The notes: generated by a model from the letters alone, not told the origin. DNA of 64,000 nucleotides from JBPYCR01 sp051846915 (GCF_051846915.1 NZ_JBPYCR010000007.1:1-64000), one strand, 5' to 3'. Counted from the first letter of the stretch, positions 1 through 9,599 are shown. Translations and numbers: made by a program.

Positions 1-129
1 TTTGTCGCCATGAGTATTGTGGGAATGAAAGGTGCGATTATAACAACTAATATCCATTTTTTTCAAAAAGAGAAGGATGGCTTATTAAGTGCACCCTTCT
101 ACATTAAATTTCGTTCCTATACCATTTGA
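1..129 (+). other. open frame running in from the left edge (possible CDS tail)
   Basis: Frame 1 is open from the first base for 42 codons and ends at TGA 127-129. The predicted tail is hydrophobic at first and basic later. I do not recognise it, and 42 codons are too few to separate a true gene end from chance. Frame 3 is also open for 15 codons. An imperfect GAAGG/CCTTC hairpin lies inside it at about 72-100. It may be the end of a gene outside the window. Confidence 0.2.
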
Positions 130-210
130 AATGTTATTGATAAATCATAAATAAAATGAAACTCTAAGAAAAACAAAGAAAACAGGCGAACAAGTTAGTA
201 TATAGAGGGA

Positions 211-556
211 GTATAAATTTTTACGCATAGCTGTCTAGCTTAAGCGCCCAGAAACTAGCCGACTTCCTGCTGCGCCTTGCGATAAAGAAGACTTGCCGAT
301 GGCTTTAGACAGAGGCATAGTCGCCCTTATGCCCTTGGGTGAAAGTCATCATCGATTCGCACAGGTAAATGAGGGCCAACTAAATACGCCCTCCCGCGCC
401 AACGTTGGCATACCCCTTTTGCAGGGGCATGATTCCTTTATCTTAGGGTATATGGGAATGTTCGATTAAAACCGCCACTTTGCGTGGCGACATCGAACCA
501 CCAGCTCCCGTCTGGCGTAGTCGCTACGTTTCTAGGTAGGGCGCTTGCGCTTTTCT
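211..556 (+). repeat. dispersed intergenic repeat, copy 1 (long form)
   Basis: About 345 bp with the left end GTATAAA..GCATAGCTGTCTAGCTT and the right end GCGCTTGCGCTTTTC. Both ends recur at 5610-5838 and, inverted, at 26788-26956, 35573-35743 and 49552-49670. The core from about 275 to 360 (cttgccgatggcttta...catcatcgattcgc) is nearly identical to copy 2. About 110 bp in the middle (361-505), containing several small palindromes such as GCCAACGTTGGC, is unique to this copy. The sub-terminal GCGCCC..AGAAACTAG and CTACGTTTCTAG..GGGCGC are imperfect inverted repeats, as in a MITE. It lies beyond the 3' end of ligD. No protein is encoded. Confidence 0.75.
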
Positions 557-652
557 TTATATTGTCTCTTACAATTAAAGAGAGTACGGGCTGATAGCAG
601 CACTATAGAATAAAAAAGGATGCACAATAAAATTGCTGCAGGAATTTTGGAA

Positions 653-2455
653 TTAGTGTTTAACGAGTTGAACGATATGCTTCATTTGTTGCTTTTCCCC
701 GCAAGTGAAGAAGCCGTCAAATGGACAGCCTAGTTGGCGTATACGTTGTACGACATTTGTAATTGTAAACATATCCGGAGACAAATCATCATGCACTTCG
801 TTCCAAAATAACGGCGTGGCGACTGTCGCTTCGGTCGTCATTCGTGGTGAATAAGGAGCGATAATTGTTTTGTCCTTTCCGTGCTGAACATAATCAATAT
901 ATATTCGGTTTTTTCGATTTTTCTTTAAACGCTCTGTTGTAAACATGGATGGCTCCTCTTGTTCAACTGTCTTTGCTATAGCTTCGGTTAGTATTGCTGT
1001 TTCGTTATACGACAAACTTTCTTTTGGAATCGGGATATGGATTTGCAGCCCTTTATTTCCGGAAGTTTTTATAAAGGCTACAAGTTCTAGATCGTCAAGC
1101 AAACGTTTGATCAATAACGCTGCTCGAATAGCAAGTCCAAATTGCTTTCGGCTTGGCGGATCAAGATCAAAGACAATTTCCGTTGGATATGGGTCGTGAA
1201 TCAATTGAAATGGGATATGATATTCGATGGAGCCATGATTGGCAAACCAAATAAGCGCATCCAGAGAGTCACATACGATCAGCCTTTTTTCCTTAACTGG
1301 CACGCTTCGTATAAAATTCGGTGCATAGTCAGGTAAGCTTTTTTGAAAAAAGGATTGTTCTTCCACCCCATCCGGAGAACGGATCACTGTTAAAGCTCGT
1401 TCTTGCAAAAATGGCAGGATATAGGGGCTCACTTCACGCATGTAAACGAGCAAATCTCCTTTTGTTGCACCTGTTTTTGGCCAGAAAACTTTTTCCTTAT
1501 TGGTAACTTCCACTGCTTCTGGAAGCATCGCCAAATCCAACGTGAGCCTTTCCTTCGTGCAATTTTTAGGTAATTCGCTTGGTAATAACGCACAGAATTG
1601 TGGCTCACGTAATTCGCTTTTATGTAAGTCAAGGGTGTGGATTGATGCACATATCGCTGGTGGAAGTGTGTATACATTTCCTGTTTTCGTTCCCTCATTT
1701 AAAAATAGCTGTTTCAAAATGTGGAAGTCATCTTTTTCAAGCCCGTTTTTACATTTCCCGATTGTTTGTATTTTGCCTTCGTTATAAATAGCAGCAATGA
1801 AATAATCATTTTTCGGATCATATGCAGTGAGAAAACAACGAATGGTGCGCCAGTTCTTTTGCTTATACCAATCATGATGAGATTTTCCGTTTGTGTACTT
1901 GCTTTTAGTTCGTTTTGCAACGATACCTTCCGCCTTGTAGGAAAATACTGTTTTTTGGAGGGAATCAACATGCGGATGAGATGCAACAAATTGGATTCGT
2001 TTATGGGGGAAGAAGTCAGCATGAAGAATCTCGGCTAGCTTTTGCTTTCTTTTAATAAATGCCCATTTTCTAATGTTATTTCCTTGAAATTGTAATAGAT
2101 CAAAAGCCATGAAGGTTGCTGGTCTTTCTTCTGCTGTTTTCCGAATAGTAGTTTTGTTTTTTAATCTGCCCCGTTTTTGCAGCAGGGTGAAATTTGACTG
2201 ATAGTGATTGTTTAAAATGACAATTTCTCCGTCCAGTTGTAGTGGCAGTATTTCTGCTGCCATTGCTTGTATACTTTTTCCCACCTTGATTATTTCCGGG
2301 AATGAAAGACTTAAGTCTTTATTGTTTCTGCTCGTTAATTGAACGTTTGCTTGAGTAATGAAAAGCAGTGCGCGATAGCCGTCGTATTTCACTTCATAGT
2401 TAAATTCATCGCTGTTAGGAACTTCTATACTTCCAATTGGTTGCATTGTCTTCAA
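653..2455 (-). CDS. ligD: ATP-dependent DNA ligase LigD (ligase-polymerase fusion)
   Basis: This is the bacterial non-homologous end-joining enzyme that fills and seals Ku-bound double-strand breaks. The 600-residue protein has the Bacillus-type order. An N-terminal ATP-dependent ligase core (about residues 15-300) carries the adenylation motif KYDG with Lys23. It is followed by the OB region and a C-terminal LigD-type polymerase/primase domain (about 310-600) with the metal-binding FDLDP motif. The phosphoesterase domain of the pseudomonad enzyme is absent. The start is TTG at 2455-2453, seven bases after GGAGGTGG (2470-2463). The first in-frame ATG (2446) would be 16 bases away. It is transcribed divergently from ku, leaving about 100 bp for both promoters. 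In B. subtilis the equivalent pair acts in the forespore; I did not find a clear sporulation-sigma promoter here. Confidence 0.95.
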   Translation of the reverse strand: MKTMQPIGSIEVPNSDEFNYEVKYDGYRALLFITQANVQLTSRNNKDLSLSFPEIIKVGKSIQAMAAEILPLQLDGEIVILNNHYQSNFTLLQKRGRLKNKTTIRKTAEERPATFMAFDLLQFQGNNIRKWAFIKRKQKLAEILHADFFPHKRIQFVASHPHVDSLQKTVFSYKAEGIVAKRTKSKYTNGKSHHDWYKQKNWRTIRCFLTAYDPKNDYFIAAIYNEGKIQTIGKCKNGLEKDDFHILKQLFLNEGTKTGNVYTLPPAICASIHTLDLHKSELREPQFCALLPSELPKNCTKERLTLDLAMLPEAVEVTNKEKVFWPKTGATKGDLLVYMREVSPYILPFLQERALTVIRSPDGVEEQSFFQKSLPDYAPNFIRSVPVKEKRLIVCDSLDALIWFANHGSIEYHIPFQLIHDPYPTEIVFDLDPPSRKQFGLAIRAALLIKRLLDDLELVAFIKTSGNKGLQIHIPIPKESLSYNETAILTEAIAKTVEQEEPSMFTTERLKKNRKNRIYIDYVQHGKDKTIIAPYSPRMTTEATVATPLFWNEVHDDLSPDMFTITNVVQRIRQLGCPFDGFFTCGEKQQMKHIVQLVKH

Positions 2456-2559
2456 ATCTTATCCACCTCCCTATTAACGTGCCTCAAAACTGGTTAAAAT
2501 ACACGATATTGGATAAAAAATATTGGAACCGGAAAACTAGAAAAAAAGGAGTGTTATTT

Positions 2560-3393
2560 ATGCACACGACGTGGAAAGGAACAATTAGCTTCGGTCTCGT
2601 AAATATTCCGGTAAAGATGCATGCGGCAACTGAAAACAAAGATGTGCGCTTGAGACAGCTGCACAAGGAGTGCCAATCACCAATAAAATATGAAAAGGTC
2701 TGCCCGGTTTGTGACCGTGATATAGAGGAAGAAGAAATTGTAAAAGCATATGAATATGCGAAAAATAAGTTTGTAGTACTGGATGAGGAAGAATTAAAAG
2801 CATTAAAAAAAGAACAAGAAGATAAAGCGGTGGAAATTGTTGATTTTGTAAAGCTGGAAGAGATTGATCCAATTTATTTTGAAAAAAGTTATTACTTATC
2901 TCCAGATGAAAGCGGAAGTAAAGCATATAGCTTACTTCGAGCGGCATTGGAGGAAACGGGCAAAATCGGGATTGCAAAAATGATGATTCGTTCCAAGGAA
3001 CAGCTCGCTGTAATACGCATTTATAGTAATACCATTGTCGTCGAAACGATTCACTATCCCGATGAAGTACGAGCCGTCCAGGATGTGCCGAATGTACCCG
3101 AACAAAAGGAAGTTGCAAAAAAAGAATTGGATACCGCTAAAATGTTAATAGATCAATTAACAACTTCGTTTGAACCGGAAAAATATACTGATGAATATCG
3201 GACGTCTTTGCTTCAACTTATTGAAGAAAAGAAAAACAACGAACAGACGGTTGCTGGAAAAGAGAAAGCAAAACCAGACAATGTTACGAATCTAATGGAC
3301 GCATTGCAAGCTTCGTTGGATAAAGCGAAGCAGGATAAGCCGAAAACAAAACGAAAAAAAACAACAGCAGCTCAGAAAAAGGTTGCCAAATAA
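2560..3393 (+). CDS. ku: Ku homodimeric DNA end-binding protein
   Basis: Ku binds DNA ends and recruits LigD for non-homologous end joining. The ATG at 2560 follows AAAAAAAGGAG (2541-2551) and gives 277 residues, the normal bacterial length. The open frame upstream to 2437 has no ribosome binding site and extends into the ligD start. The N-terminus TTWKGTISFGLVNIPVKM is the family signature. A Ku beta-barrel core covers roughly residues 5-190. The C-terminal tail is very Lys-rich (about 235-277), typical of the DNA-threading extension. It is divergent from ligD, a standard two-gene NHEJ module. Confidence 0.96.
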   Translation: MHTTWKGTISFGLVNIPVKMHAATENKDVRLRQLHKECQSPIKYEKVCPVCDRDIEEEEIVKAYEYAKNKFVVLDEEELKALKKEQEDKAVEIVDFVKLEEIDPIYFEKSYYLSPDESGSKAYSLLRAALEETGKIGIAKMMIRSKEQLAVIRIYSNTIVVETIHYPDEVRAVQDVPNVPEQKEVAKKELDTAKMLIDQLTTSFEPEKYTDEYRTSLLQLIEEKKNNEQTVAGKEKAKPDNVTNLMDALQASLDKAKQDKPKTKRKKTTAAQKKVAK

Positions 3394-3402
3394 CGAATGA
3401 GC

Positions 3403-3434
3403 TATTTTGCACGCAGCGCCAGCTGTGTGCAAAA
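3403..3434. other. hairpin downstream of ku
   Basis: ATTTTGCAC and GTGCAAAAT form a 9-bp stem with a long loop about 10 bases after the ku stop. No U-run follows on the plus strand, so termination is uncertain. The rest of 3435-3697 holds no gene that I can support. Confidence 0.4.
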
Positions 3435-3697
3435 TCAAGTATTCCGCGTCACCCTTCAAGCATCGTGGTTCATCCATCAAAATCACCTATCCCTAAAATA
3501 TTCCATTGCAGTTATATCTCATTTTTTCGTGCTAATTACAGTTCAATAACATTGCGATTAAATCGTTTTGAATGGGGCTATTACATGTTTAATTTAGGGT
3601 ATAGCACTCATATAATGGAGTGTGATAAGCAAGTAATTACAGTAACTGCATGCTTATTTGTCTTATTTATGAAAATTCGGGAAAAGGTGGGCATGTC

Positions 3698-4699
3698 ATG
3701 GAAAGGGAAGCGTACTTTGATAATGCGAAAGTTATATTGATATTTTTAGTTGTGTTTGGTCACGTTATTCAACCATTTACTGACGGTTCACACGCAATTA
3801 ATACGTTATATACTTGGATTTATACATTTCATATGCCGGCTTTTATTTTTATTGCGGGTTTTTTTGCGAAAGGAATCGGGAACAAGAACTATGTATGGAT
3901 GTTGGCAAAAAAGCTGCTTTTCCCTTATATTATTTTTCAGCTTGTTTATACGGCTTTTTATTTTTATATTGGAAAAGAAACGTGGTCGGCAAGTATTTTT
4001 CATCCTCATTGGTCGCTATGGTTTTTGATCAGTCTGTTCTGCTGGCATGCATTGTTGATAATGTTTAAGAAAATGCCAGCTACGACCGGGATTGGCCTGG
4101 CGGTATTGATTGGATTAACGATTGGCTACATTGGGGAAATTGGCCACTCATTCAGCTTATCGCGAACATTCGTATTTTTCCCATATTTCTTACTAGGTTA
4201 TTGGCTGAAGAAAGAACATGTAATGATGTTAAAAAATAAATCTTTTAAGATAGTCTCTCTCGTGATTCTTGTAGGAGTTGCTCTCGTAATCTATTTCGCA
4301 CCGGAAATTAACTCAGGATGGTTGCTCGCCTCAAAGTCATATATTGATTTAGGGCTTCCTACACTCGGAGCACCAGCTCGAATGCTCGTATATGCAACAT
4401 CGTCGGTCATGGCGCTCTGTGTACTTGCTTGGGTACCGAAAAGAAGATTTATTATGACGGACCTTGGTACACGAACATTATATATTTATTTGTTGCACGG
4501 TTTCTTTATTCAATATTTCCGGCAAAACAATTTTTTTGAAGTGAATAATGTAATCGATTTTGCAGGCCTTCTCATTATTACCACTGCAATAATGATTTTT
4601 CTTTCAAGCAAATTAATGATCGGAATTTGGCAGCCGATTATTGAAGGGAAAACTACCATCTTAAAAAACACGTGGAATCAAAAAAGGAAAACAGCTTAA
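3698..4699 (+). CDS. acyltransferase 3 family membrane protein (fucose 4-O-acetylase-like)
   Basis: This is an integral membrane acyltransferase of about 333 residues with about ten hydrophobic segments. Members move acetyl or other acyl groups onto cell-surface sugars; the substrate here cannot be read from sequence. The N-terminus has the family pattern (YFDNAKVILIFLVVFGHV, with the conserved His in the first membrane segment). A second hallmark, YLLHGFF, lies near the C-terminus. The ATG at 3698 follows GGAAAAGGTGG (3680-3690); the longer frame from 3650 has no ribosome binding site. It is 39 bp upstream of a sugar-nucleotide-type reductase, so both may modify an envelope glycan. Confidence 0.8.
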   Translation: MEREAYFDNAKVILIFLVVFGHVIQPFTDGSHAINTLYTWIYTFHMPAFIFIAGFFAKGIGNKNYVWMLAKKLLFPYIIFQLVYTAFYFYIGKETWSASIFHPHWSLWFLISLFCWHALLIMFKKMPATTGIGLAVLIGLTIGYIGEIGHSFSLSRTFVFFPYFLLGYWLKKEHVMMLKNKSFKIVSLVILVGVALVIYFAPEINSGWLLASKSYIDLGLPTLGAPARMLVYATSSVMALCVLAWVPKRRFIMTDLGTRTLYIYLLHGFFIQYFRQNNFFEVNNVIDFAGLLIITTAIMIFLSSKLMIGIWQPIIEGKTTILKNTWNQKRKTA

Positions 4700-4738
4700 T
4701 AAGAGAAATATTATCTATACGAAAGGAGTCGAGAGAAC

Positions 4739-5545
4739 ATGAAAGTATGTATTTTTGGAGCCAGTGGCTACGTCGGAGAATCTGTATATGAACGATTAAG
4801 TGAAAATAGATCAATTCAAACAGTTGGTACGTATTTAGAAAATGAAGGACAAAATAAACATGATCGACTGATTAAGCTTGATATCAATGATCCGGAATCA
4901 TTTTCTAATTTCTATAAAAGGGAAAACCCGGATGTAGTTGTATGGTCTGTAATGGCAGGTGTCGGTGAGCATCAGCTGACAGATCAAGGATTGATGCATG
5001 TTATTACACATCTGACACCGGAAACAAAATTCATTTATATTTCTTCGGATCTCGTTTTTGCAGAAGGAAACGGTCCGTATCAAGTGAATGATCCAATCTC
5101 GACTTTTCCGGATGACCACTTTCTTAGTGAATATGCGAACGCAAAAGTAAAGGCGGAACGATTAATAGATAATGAAATATCCAATTATGCTATTCTGCGT
5201 ACAGGGCCGATATACGGAAAAAATCGAGTTGGAATGTGGGATAGCCCTACAAATGATATGGTGATGCGCCTGAAAGACAATAAGGTAGTATCGTATCGGG
5301 ACGATTTAATTCGTACATTCACACCGGTTAATGATTTAACGGAAAAAATCGTAGAACTTGTCCAAAATGACCAAACAGGTATATTTCATATTGGCGAAAA
5401 AAAAGGAAAAAGCTTTTATGAATTTAAGCGGGAGTTGGCAACGAAACTTGGCTACGATACAGACTTTATAAAAAAAGCTTCTGAAGATGAAGAGCCAGAC
5501 CATAAACATCCACAAAATATCTCATTGAAAATAACCGAAGAGTAA
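4739..5545 (+). CDS. NAD(P)-dependent SDR-family epimerase/reductase (RmlD-like)
   Basis: The 268-residue extended short-chain dehydrogenase has an N-terminal Rossmann motif, IFGASGYVGESVYE (residues 4-17). A YxxxK-type active-site motif follows, with Tyr and Lys in EYANAKVKAE (about residues 133-142). The overall layout resembles dTDP-4-dehydrorhamnose reductase and NAD-dependent epimerase families. The natural substrate is unknown. The start follows AAGGAGTCGAGAGAAC at 4723-4738. It is probably co-transcribed with the acyltransferase upstream, and a strong hairpin terminator follows at 5553-5591. Confidence 0.8.
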   Translation: MKVCIFGASGYVGESVYERLSENRSIQTVGTYLENEGQNKHDRLIKLDINDPESFSNFYKRENPDVVVWSVMAGVGEHQLTDQGLMHVITHLTPETKFIYISSDLVFAEGNGPYQVNDPISTFPDDHFLSEYANAKVKAERLIDNEISNYAILRTGPIYGKNRVGMWDSPTNDMVMRLKDNKVVSYRDDLIRTFTPVNDLTEKIVELVQNDQTGIFHIGEKKGKSFYEFKRELATKLGYDTDFIKKASEDEEPDHKHPQNISLKITEE

Positions 5546-5552
5546 AGTATTA

Positions 5553-5591
5553 AATCCCCGTTGTCGGAGAGTAAATCCGGCAAAGGGGATT
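5553..5591 (+). terminator. intrinsic-type hairpin after the reductase gene
   Basis: AATCCCC (5553-5559) pairs with GGGGATT (5585-5591), and inner TTGTCGG pairs with CCGGCAA. The following bases are CTTAAAA, so the U-run is poor. Confidence 0.55.
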
Positions 5592-5609
5592 CTTAAAAGA
5601 GGTCAGAAA

Positions 5610-5838
5610 GTATAAAGTTTTGCGCATATCTGTCTAGCTTCAGCGCCCAGAAACTAGGCGACTACCCACAGCGCCTTACGATAAAGAAGACTTGCCGATG
5701 GCTTTAGCCAGAGGCTTAGTCGCCCTTATGCCCTTGGGTGAAAGTCATCATCGATTCGCGGTGCTCATCGTGATTTCTTTATCTCAGTTGCTTTGGTCCA
5801 CTCGCTACGTTTCTAGGCAGGGCGCTTGCGCTTTTCTT
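5610..5838 (+). repeat. dispersed intergenic repeat, copy 2
   Basis: About 229 bp, in the same orientation as copy 1. It shares the left end (GTATAAAGTTTTGCGCAT..TGTCTAGCTT), a core of about 110 bp and the right end CGCTACGTTTCTAGGCAGGGCGCTTGCGC (given here in pieces because of its length). It fills most of the 350 bp between two converging 3' ends, the reductase and the YjiH gene. Confidence 0.75.
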
Positions 5839-5895
5839 AAAGACAATGGATGCAAGCTTTGATACATTAAATAGAAAAACGCTGCTAGCCACTAT

Positions 5896-7251
5896 TTAAA
5901 AAATAATGTGGGCAATCATAACAATGATCGGAAGGGTAATGATCGTTCGCAAAAGAAAGATAATCAATAAATCCTTAAAAGTTACAGGCACTCTGGAACC
6001 TAGCAAAACACCACCTACTTCGGACATATAAATCAACTGGGTAACTGATAAAACTGCTATAATAAATCGCGTAATCTCCGCTTCAATGGATGATCCGATA
6101 ATGGCGGGTAAAAACATATCGGCAAAACCGATCAGTATGGTTTCAGATGCTTCATTAGCATTAGGGACTTGCATCAACTCAAGTAGTGGAACAAATGGCA
6201 AACCAAGAAATTGAAATAAAGGGGTATATTCGGCTAAAACAAGCGCAATCAGACCGAATCCCATGACAACAGGAGCAACGCCCATCCACATATCGAGCAC
6301 ATTTTGTGCTCCGGATTTAATAATACCAAATGCATTTGTGTCTTTTTTTGCCCGTTCCAATGACTTTTTATATCCGAAAGTCAACGCATTATAGCCCGAA
6401 GGAATCGTTTCTACCTCTTTGCCTGTACCGTGTTTATACGTATCCGCCATCCGAGAGAGTGGAGGAATGCGTGGCATAATAAGTGCAGCAACCACGCCAG
6501 CGATCATCACCGTTAAATAAAACGGAACAAACAAATGTCCCAAATTCACTTCAGAAATAACAACCAATGTAAATGTAATTGAAACGACAGAAAAGGTCGT
6601 TCCAATAACAACAGCTTCCCGTTTTGTATAGTATCCATCTTCATATTGCTTACTAGTCAAGAGGACCCCGATTGTACCATCGCCAACCCACGATGCAAGG
6701 GCATCAATGGATGAACGCCCAGGTAGTCGAAATAATGGACGCATTATTTTAGTCATTAACGTTCCGAATAATTCGAGCAGACCAAAGTCCATTAATAATG
6801 GCAGAAACAAGCCGGCAAATAAAAACACTGCAAACAACGTGTGCAACAATCCATCTAAAAGCATTTGTCCGGTATTTTCACCATGAATTGCTTCCGGTCC
6901 AAGTTGGAAATAGACCATTACTGCAAAAATGGCGGCAAGTACTCTCGTTATCGTCCAAAATAAACTGACATGAAACAATTGCTGGAAGAAAGGAGTGCGA
7001 GAAAAGCGCTCCCGTCCGATTAATCGGAATAAAACAGTAACGATAGCAGTAACAACAATAATGATCATCATGATCAAAGAAAGTTGATTAGCTAGTTTGA
7101 CCTGAACCCAATCTGCTAAAATAGCGATCGGAATTGTAAAACCTTTATCAGCAGGGACAGGCATCATGAAGAAAAATATCCCGATTAATGATGGGATAAT
7201 GAATGTTAAGTGATCTTTCAAATTATAATGATTGAAGTCATTTTTTAGCAT
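5896..7251 (-). CDS. yjiH: YjiH family membrane protein (nucleoside-recognition/gate domain)
   Basis: This polytopic inner-membrane protein of 451 residues has about ten hydrophobic helices. Two regions resemble the gate (nucleoside recognition) domain found in spore maturation proteins and nucleoside transporters: one near WVGDGTIGVLLTS (about residue 190) and one near ADMFLPAIIGSSIEAE (about residue 380). YjiH proteins are predicted transporters of unproven substrate. The start follows GGAGGT on the minus strand, nine bases upstream. It is divergent from the aspartase gene over a 743-bp gap and borders an apparent ectoine-catabolism locus, so it is a candidate for solute entry or exit in that pathway. 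This role is inference only. Confidence 0.8.
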   Translation of the reverse strand: MLKNDFNHYNLKDHLTFIIPSLIGIFFFMMPVPADKGFTIPIAILADWVQVKLANQLSLIMMIIIVVTAIVTVLFRLIGRERFSRTPFFQQLFHVSLFWTITRVLAAIFAVMVYFQLGPEAIHGENTGQMLLDGLLHTLFAVFLFAGLFLPLLMDFGLLELFGTLMTKIMRPLFRLPGRSSIDALASWVGDGTIGVLLTSKQYEDGYYTKREAVVIGTTFSVVSITFTLVVISEVNLGHLFVPFYLTVMIAGVVAALIMPRIPPLSRMADTYKHGTGKEVETIPSGYNALTFGYKKSLERAKKDTNAFGIIKSGAQNVLDMWMGVAPVVMGFGLIALVLAEYTPLFQFLGLPFVPLLELMQVPNANEASETILIGFADMFLPAIIGSSIEAEITRFIIAVLSVTQLIYMSEVGGVLLGSRVPVTFKDLLIIFLLRTIITLPIIVMIAHIIF

Positions 7252-7994
7252 GTGTAAGTACCTCCATGATGTCTAAAATCTTTACAGGTTAAATATTTAA
7301 AAGTTTTATCATAACCTCTAATCGATTATAAACTCATTTGTGGAAAAAAACACGTATTTTCAAGTATATTATATGGGAATTTTTTGTAAATACATGGGCT
7401 GTTTTCAATGAATGAAACAGAATAAATGTTCTGTTCCCGTGTAAGAAATCCAGCATAAAGATGATAAAGTTATTGTTCTTGGTTCTGTGCGTTGTTGAAC
7501 AGCTTTCATCCAAGACTATACTTGACAAAAGTGATTGCAATCCGTCGGGGCGGCTGATATGCTTAAGTTGAAAGCGACTACTCATCGGTGGTTCTTTTTT
7601 AACTTGTTGTATTTTGTATTTAGTTCACAAACTAAGGCGTATTCAACGTAGAGAGATTTCGCAGTCGTTACAGTAAGACAGGTTTCTTATAACCGTCGAT
7701 GAGTCTTAGAAAAACACGCTAAATTAATACGCGTTAACTTACCTTTCCAGAAAGGCATTTATTTTAAAATGACTTTTCTAAAAAAATAAATAATTAAATT
7801 CATACGTATAAAGTTTTAACAAATTATTTAGAGCGGATGAAGTTCTCATTATTTAAACACATTGCAGGAAACTTCACTGCTTTTTACAAATTATGAAATA
7901 GAATAACACAATTCAATCCACATGCTTGATTAAACGAGTCCTAATTGAAGGGCTCTCTAAGTTATGCGGTAAAAAAACTGGGGGAAGTAATCAC
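7252..7994. other. long divergent intergenic region (yjiH / aspA)
   Basis: These 743 bp hold no open frame with a ribosome binding site. The 83-codon minus-strand frame at 7334-7585 has no Shine-Dalgarno sequence and an unlikely composition. The region must contain both divergent promoters. It is AT-rich and has a weak imperfect inverted repeat near 7666-7693. I cannot name an operator. Confidence 0.5.
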
Positions 7995-9413
7995 ATGACT
8001 AATCACAACAGCAGAGTAGAAACGGATTTACTCGGAGTTAAAAATGTGCCTCAAGATGCATATTATGGAATACAGACATGCCGTGCAAAAGAAAATTTCA
8101 CCATAACGGGCAATGCGATTGACGAGGAATTGATCGTTGGCTTAGCGCTTGTTAAAAAGGCAGCAGCACTAGCCAACATGGAAGTAGGGCAGCTTGATCG
8201 CACTTTAGGAAACGCGATTGTTTCTGCTGCAACTGAAGTTGTTGAAGGCAAGCTCCATGACCAGTTTATCGTTGATCCGATCCAAGGTGGCGCAGGAACT
8301 TCGATTAATATGAATGCAAATGAAGTAATAGCGAACCGCGCATTGGAAATACTTGATAAAAATAAAGGTGATTATCATATATTGAGTCCGAACAACCACG
8401 TAAATATGGCCCAGTCGACGAATGATGCATTTCCTACAGCGATCCATCTAGCTGCAATTTCCTTGACGGAAAAGCTGGAAATGACACTGGAAAAGTTGGA
8501 AGAAGCCTTTCACAAAAAAGCGAAAGAATTTGATGCAATCATCAAAATGGGACGAACACATTTGCAAGATGCTGTACCGATCCGGCTAGGACAAGAATTT
8601 GAAGCATATGCACGTGCACTTGCACGTGATCGAAAAAGAATTAGCAATGTCCACGAAAATTTGTATGATATTAACTTAGGTGCAACCGCCGTTGGAACAG
8701 GGTTAAATGCTGATCCGGCATACATGGAAATTGTTGTCCGGGAATTGCGTCAACTTAGTGGTATGCCATTGCGCAATGCAAGTCATCTTGTAGATGCTAC
8801 ACAAAATACAGATGCTTATACGGAAGTATCGGCTGCGCTAAAGATTTGCATGCTTAATATGTCGAAAGTTGCCAACGATTTGCGTCTAATGGCTTCAGGC
8901 CCAAGAGCAGGATTTGCCGAAATAAGTTTGCCAGCACGTCAGCCAGGATCCTCTATTATGCCCGGGAAAGTAAATCCTGTTATGTGTGAAGTGGTAAATC
9001 AAGTCGCTTTTCAAGTAGTGGGTAATGACCAGACAATCGCCATGGCATCTGAAGCAGGTCAATTTGAATTGAACGTGATGGAACCAGTATTAATCTATAA
9101 CTTACTTCAATCACTAAGAATGATGGACCGAGTCTTAACGTCATTCCGGGAATTTTGCATTGAGGGGATCACAGCGAATGCTGAAATGTGCAAAAGTAAT
9201 GTAGAAGGAAGTATTGGCATCATTACTGCGCTGAATCCGCATATCGGCTATGAAGCAGCTACACAAATTGCAAAAGAAGCGTTGGAAACCGGAAAATCGG
9301 TACGGGAAATTTGCTTAAATAAAAACATCTTATCAGAGACAGCCTTGCAGCAAATTTTGGATCCATTTGAAATGACACATCCGGGCATTGCAGGTGAACT
9401 CGTAATAAAATAA
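7995..9413 (+). CDS. aspA: aspartate ammonia-lyase (aspartase)
   Basis: The enzyme deaminates L-aspartate to fumarate and ammonia. The 472-residue protein is of normal length for the aspartase/fumarase superfamily and carries the catalytic signature loop GSSIMPGKVNPV (about residue 320). Family motifs NMNANEVIANRA and GRTHLQDAVPI are also present. The ATG at 7995 follows GGGGAAG with a 7-base gap; the frame upstream to 7926 has no ribosome binding site. Ectoine breakdown ends in aspartate, so its place beside eut/doe genes makes it the likely last step, feeding fumarate to the TCA cycle. Assignment as aspartase rather than fumarase rests on overall resemblance. Confidence 0.88.
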   Translation: MTNHNSRVETDLLGVKNVPQDAYYGIQTCRAKENFTITGNAIDEELIVGLALVKKAAALANMEVGQLDRTLGNAIVSAATEVVEGKLHDQFIVDPIQGGAGTSINMNANEVIANRALEILDKNKGDYHILSPNNHVNMAQSTNDAFPTAIHLAAISLTEKLEMTLEKLEEAFHKKAKEFDAIIKMGRTHLQDAVPIRLGQEFEAYARALARDRKRISNVHENLYDINLGATAVGTGLNADPAYMEIVVRELRQLSGMPLRNASHLVDATQNTDAYTEVSAALKICMLNMSKVANDLRLMASGPRAGFAEISLPARQPGSSIMPGKVNPVMCEVVNQVAFQVVGNDQTIAMASEAGQFELNVMEPVLIYNLLQSLRMMDRVLTSFREFCIEGITANAEMCKSNVEGSIGIITALNPHIGYEAATQIAKEALETGKSVREICLNKNILSETALQQILDPFEMTHPGIAGELVIK

Positions 9414-9599
9414 ACATTGCTATGTAACGATCCCCACCCCGTATTGCTGTAAAATATGCTCATTTTCATACAACTACACGAATGACAACAATAATGATCA
9501 ATCTTTCTTTCGCCAAGTGGTAATCACTGGTAAAATGGAAATAAAAAAATCGTTTAATTCATGTAATAACTTTAAAAAATCGGAAAAGGAGTGTTGTCC

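Noticed and set aside
211..556. CRISPR array or insertion sequence at the left edge
   Set aside because: No regular direct repeats or transposase; the element is a single copy of a dispersed repeat found at four other places.
7334..7585. 83-codon minus-strand frame in the yjiH-aspA gap
   Set aside because: No ribosome binding site, unfamiliar composition, sits in a region that must hold promoters.
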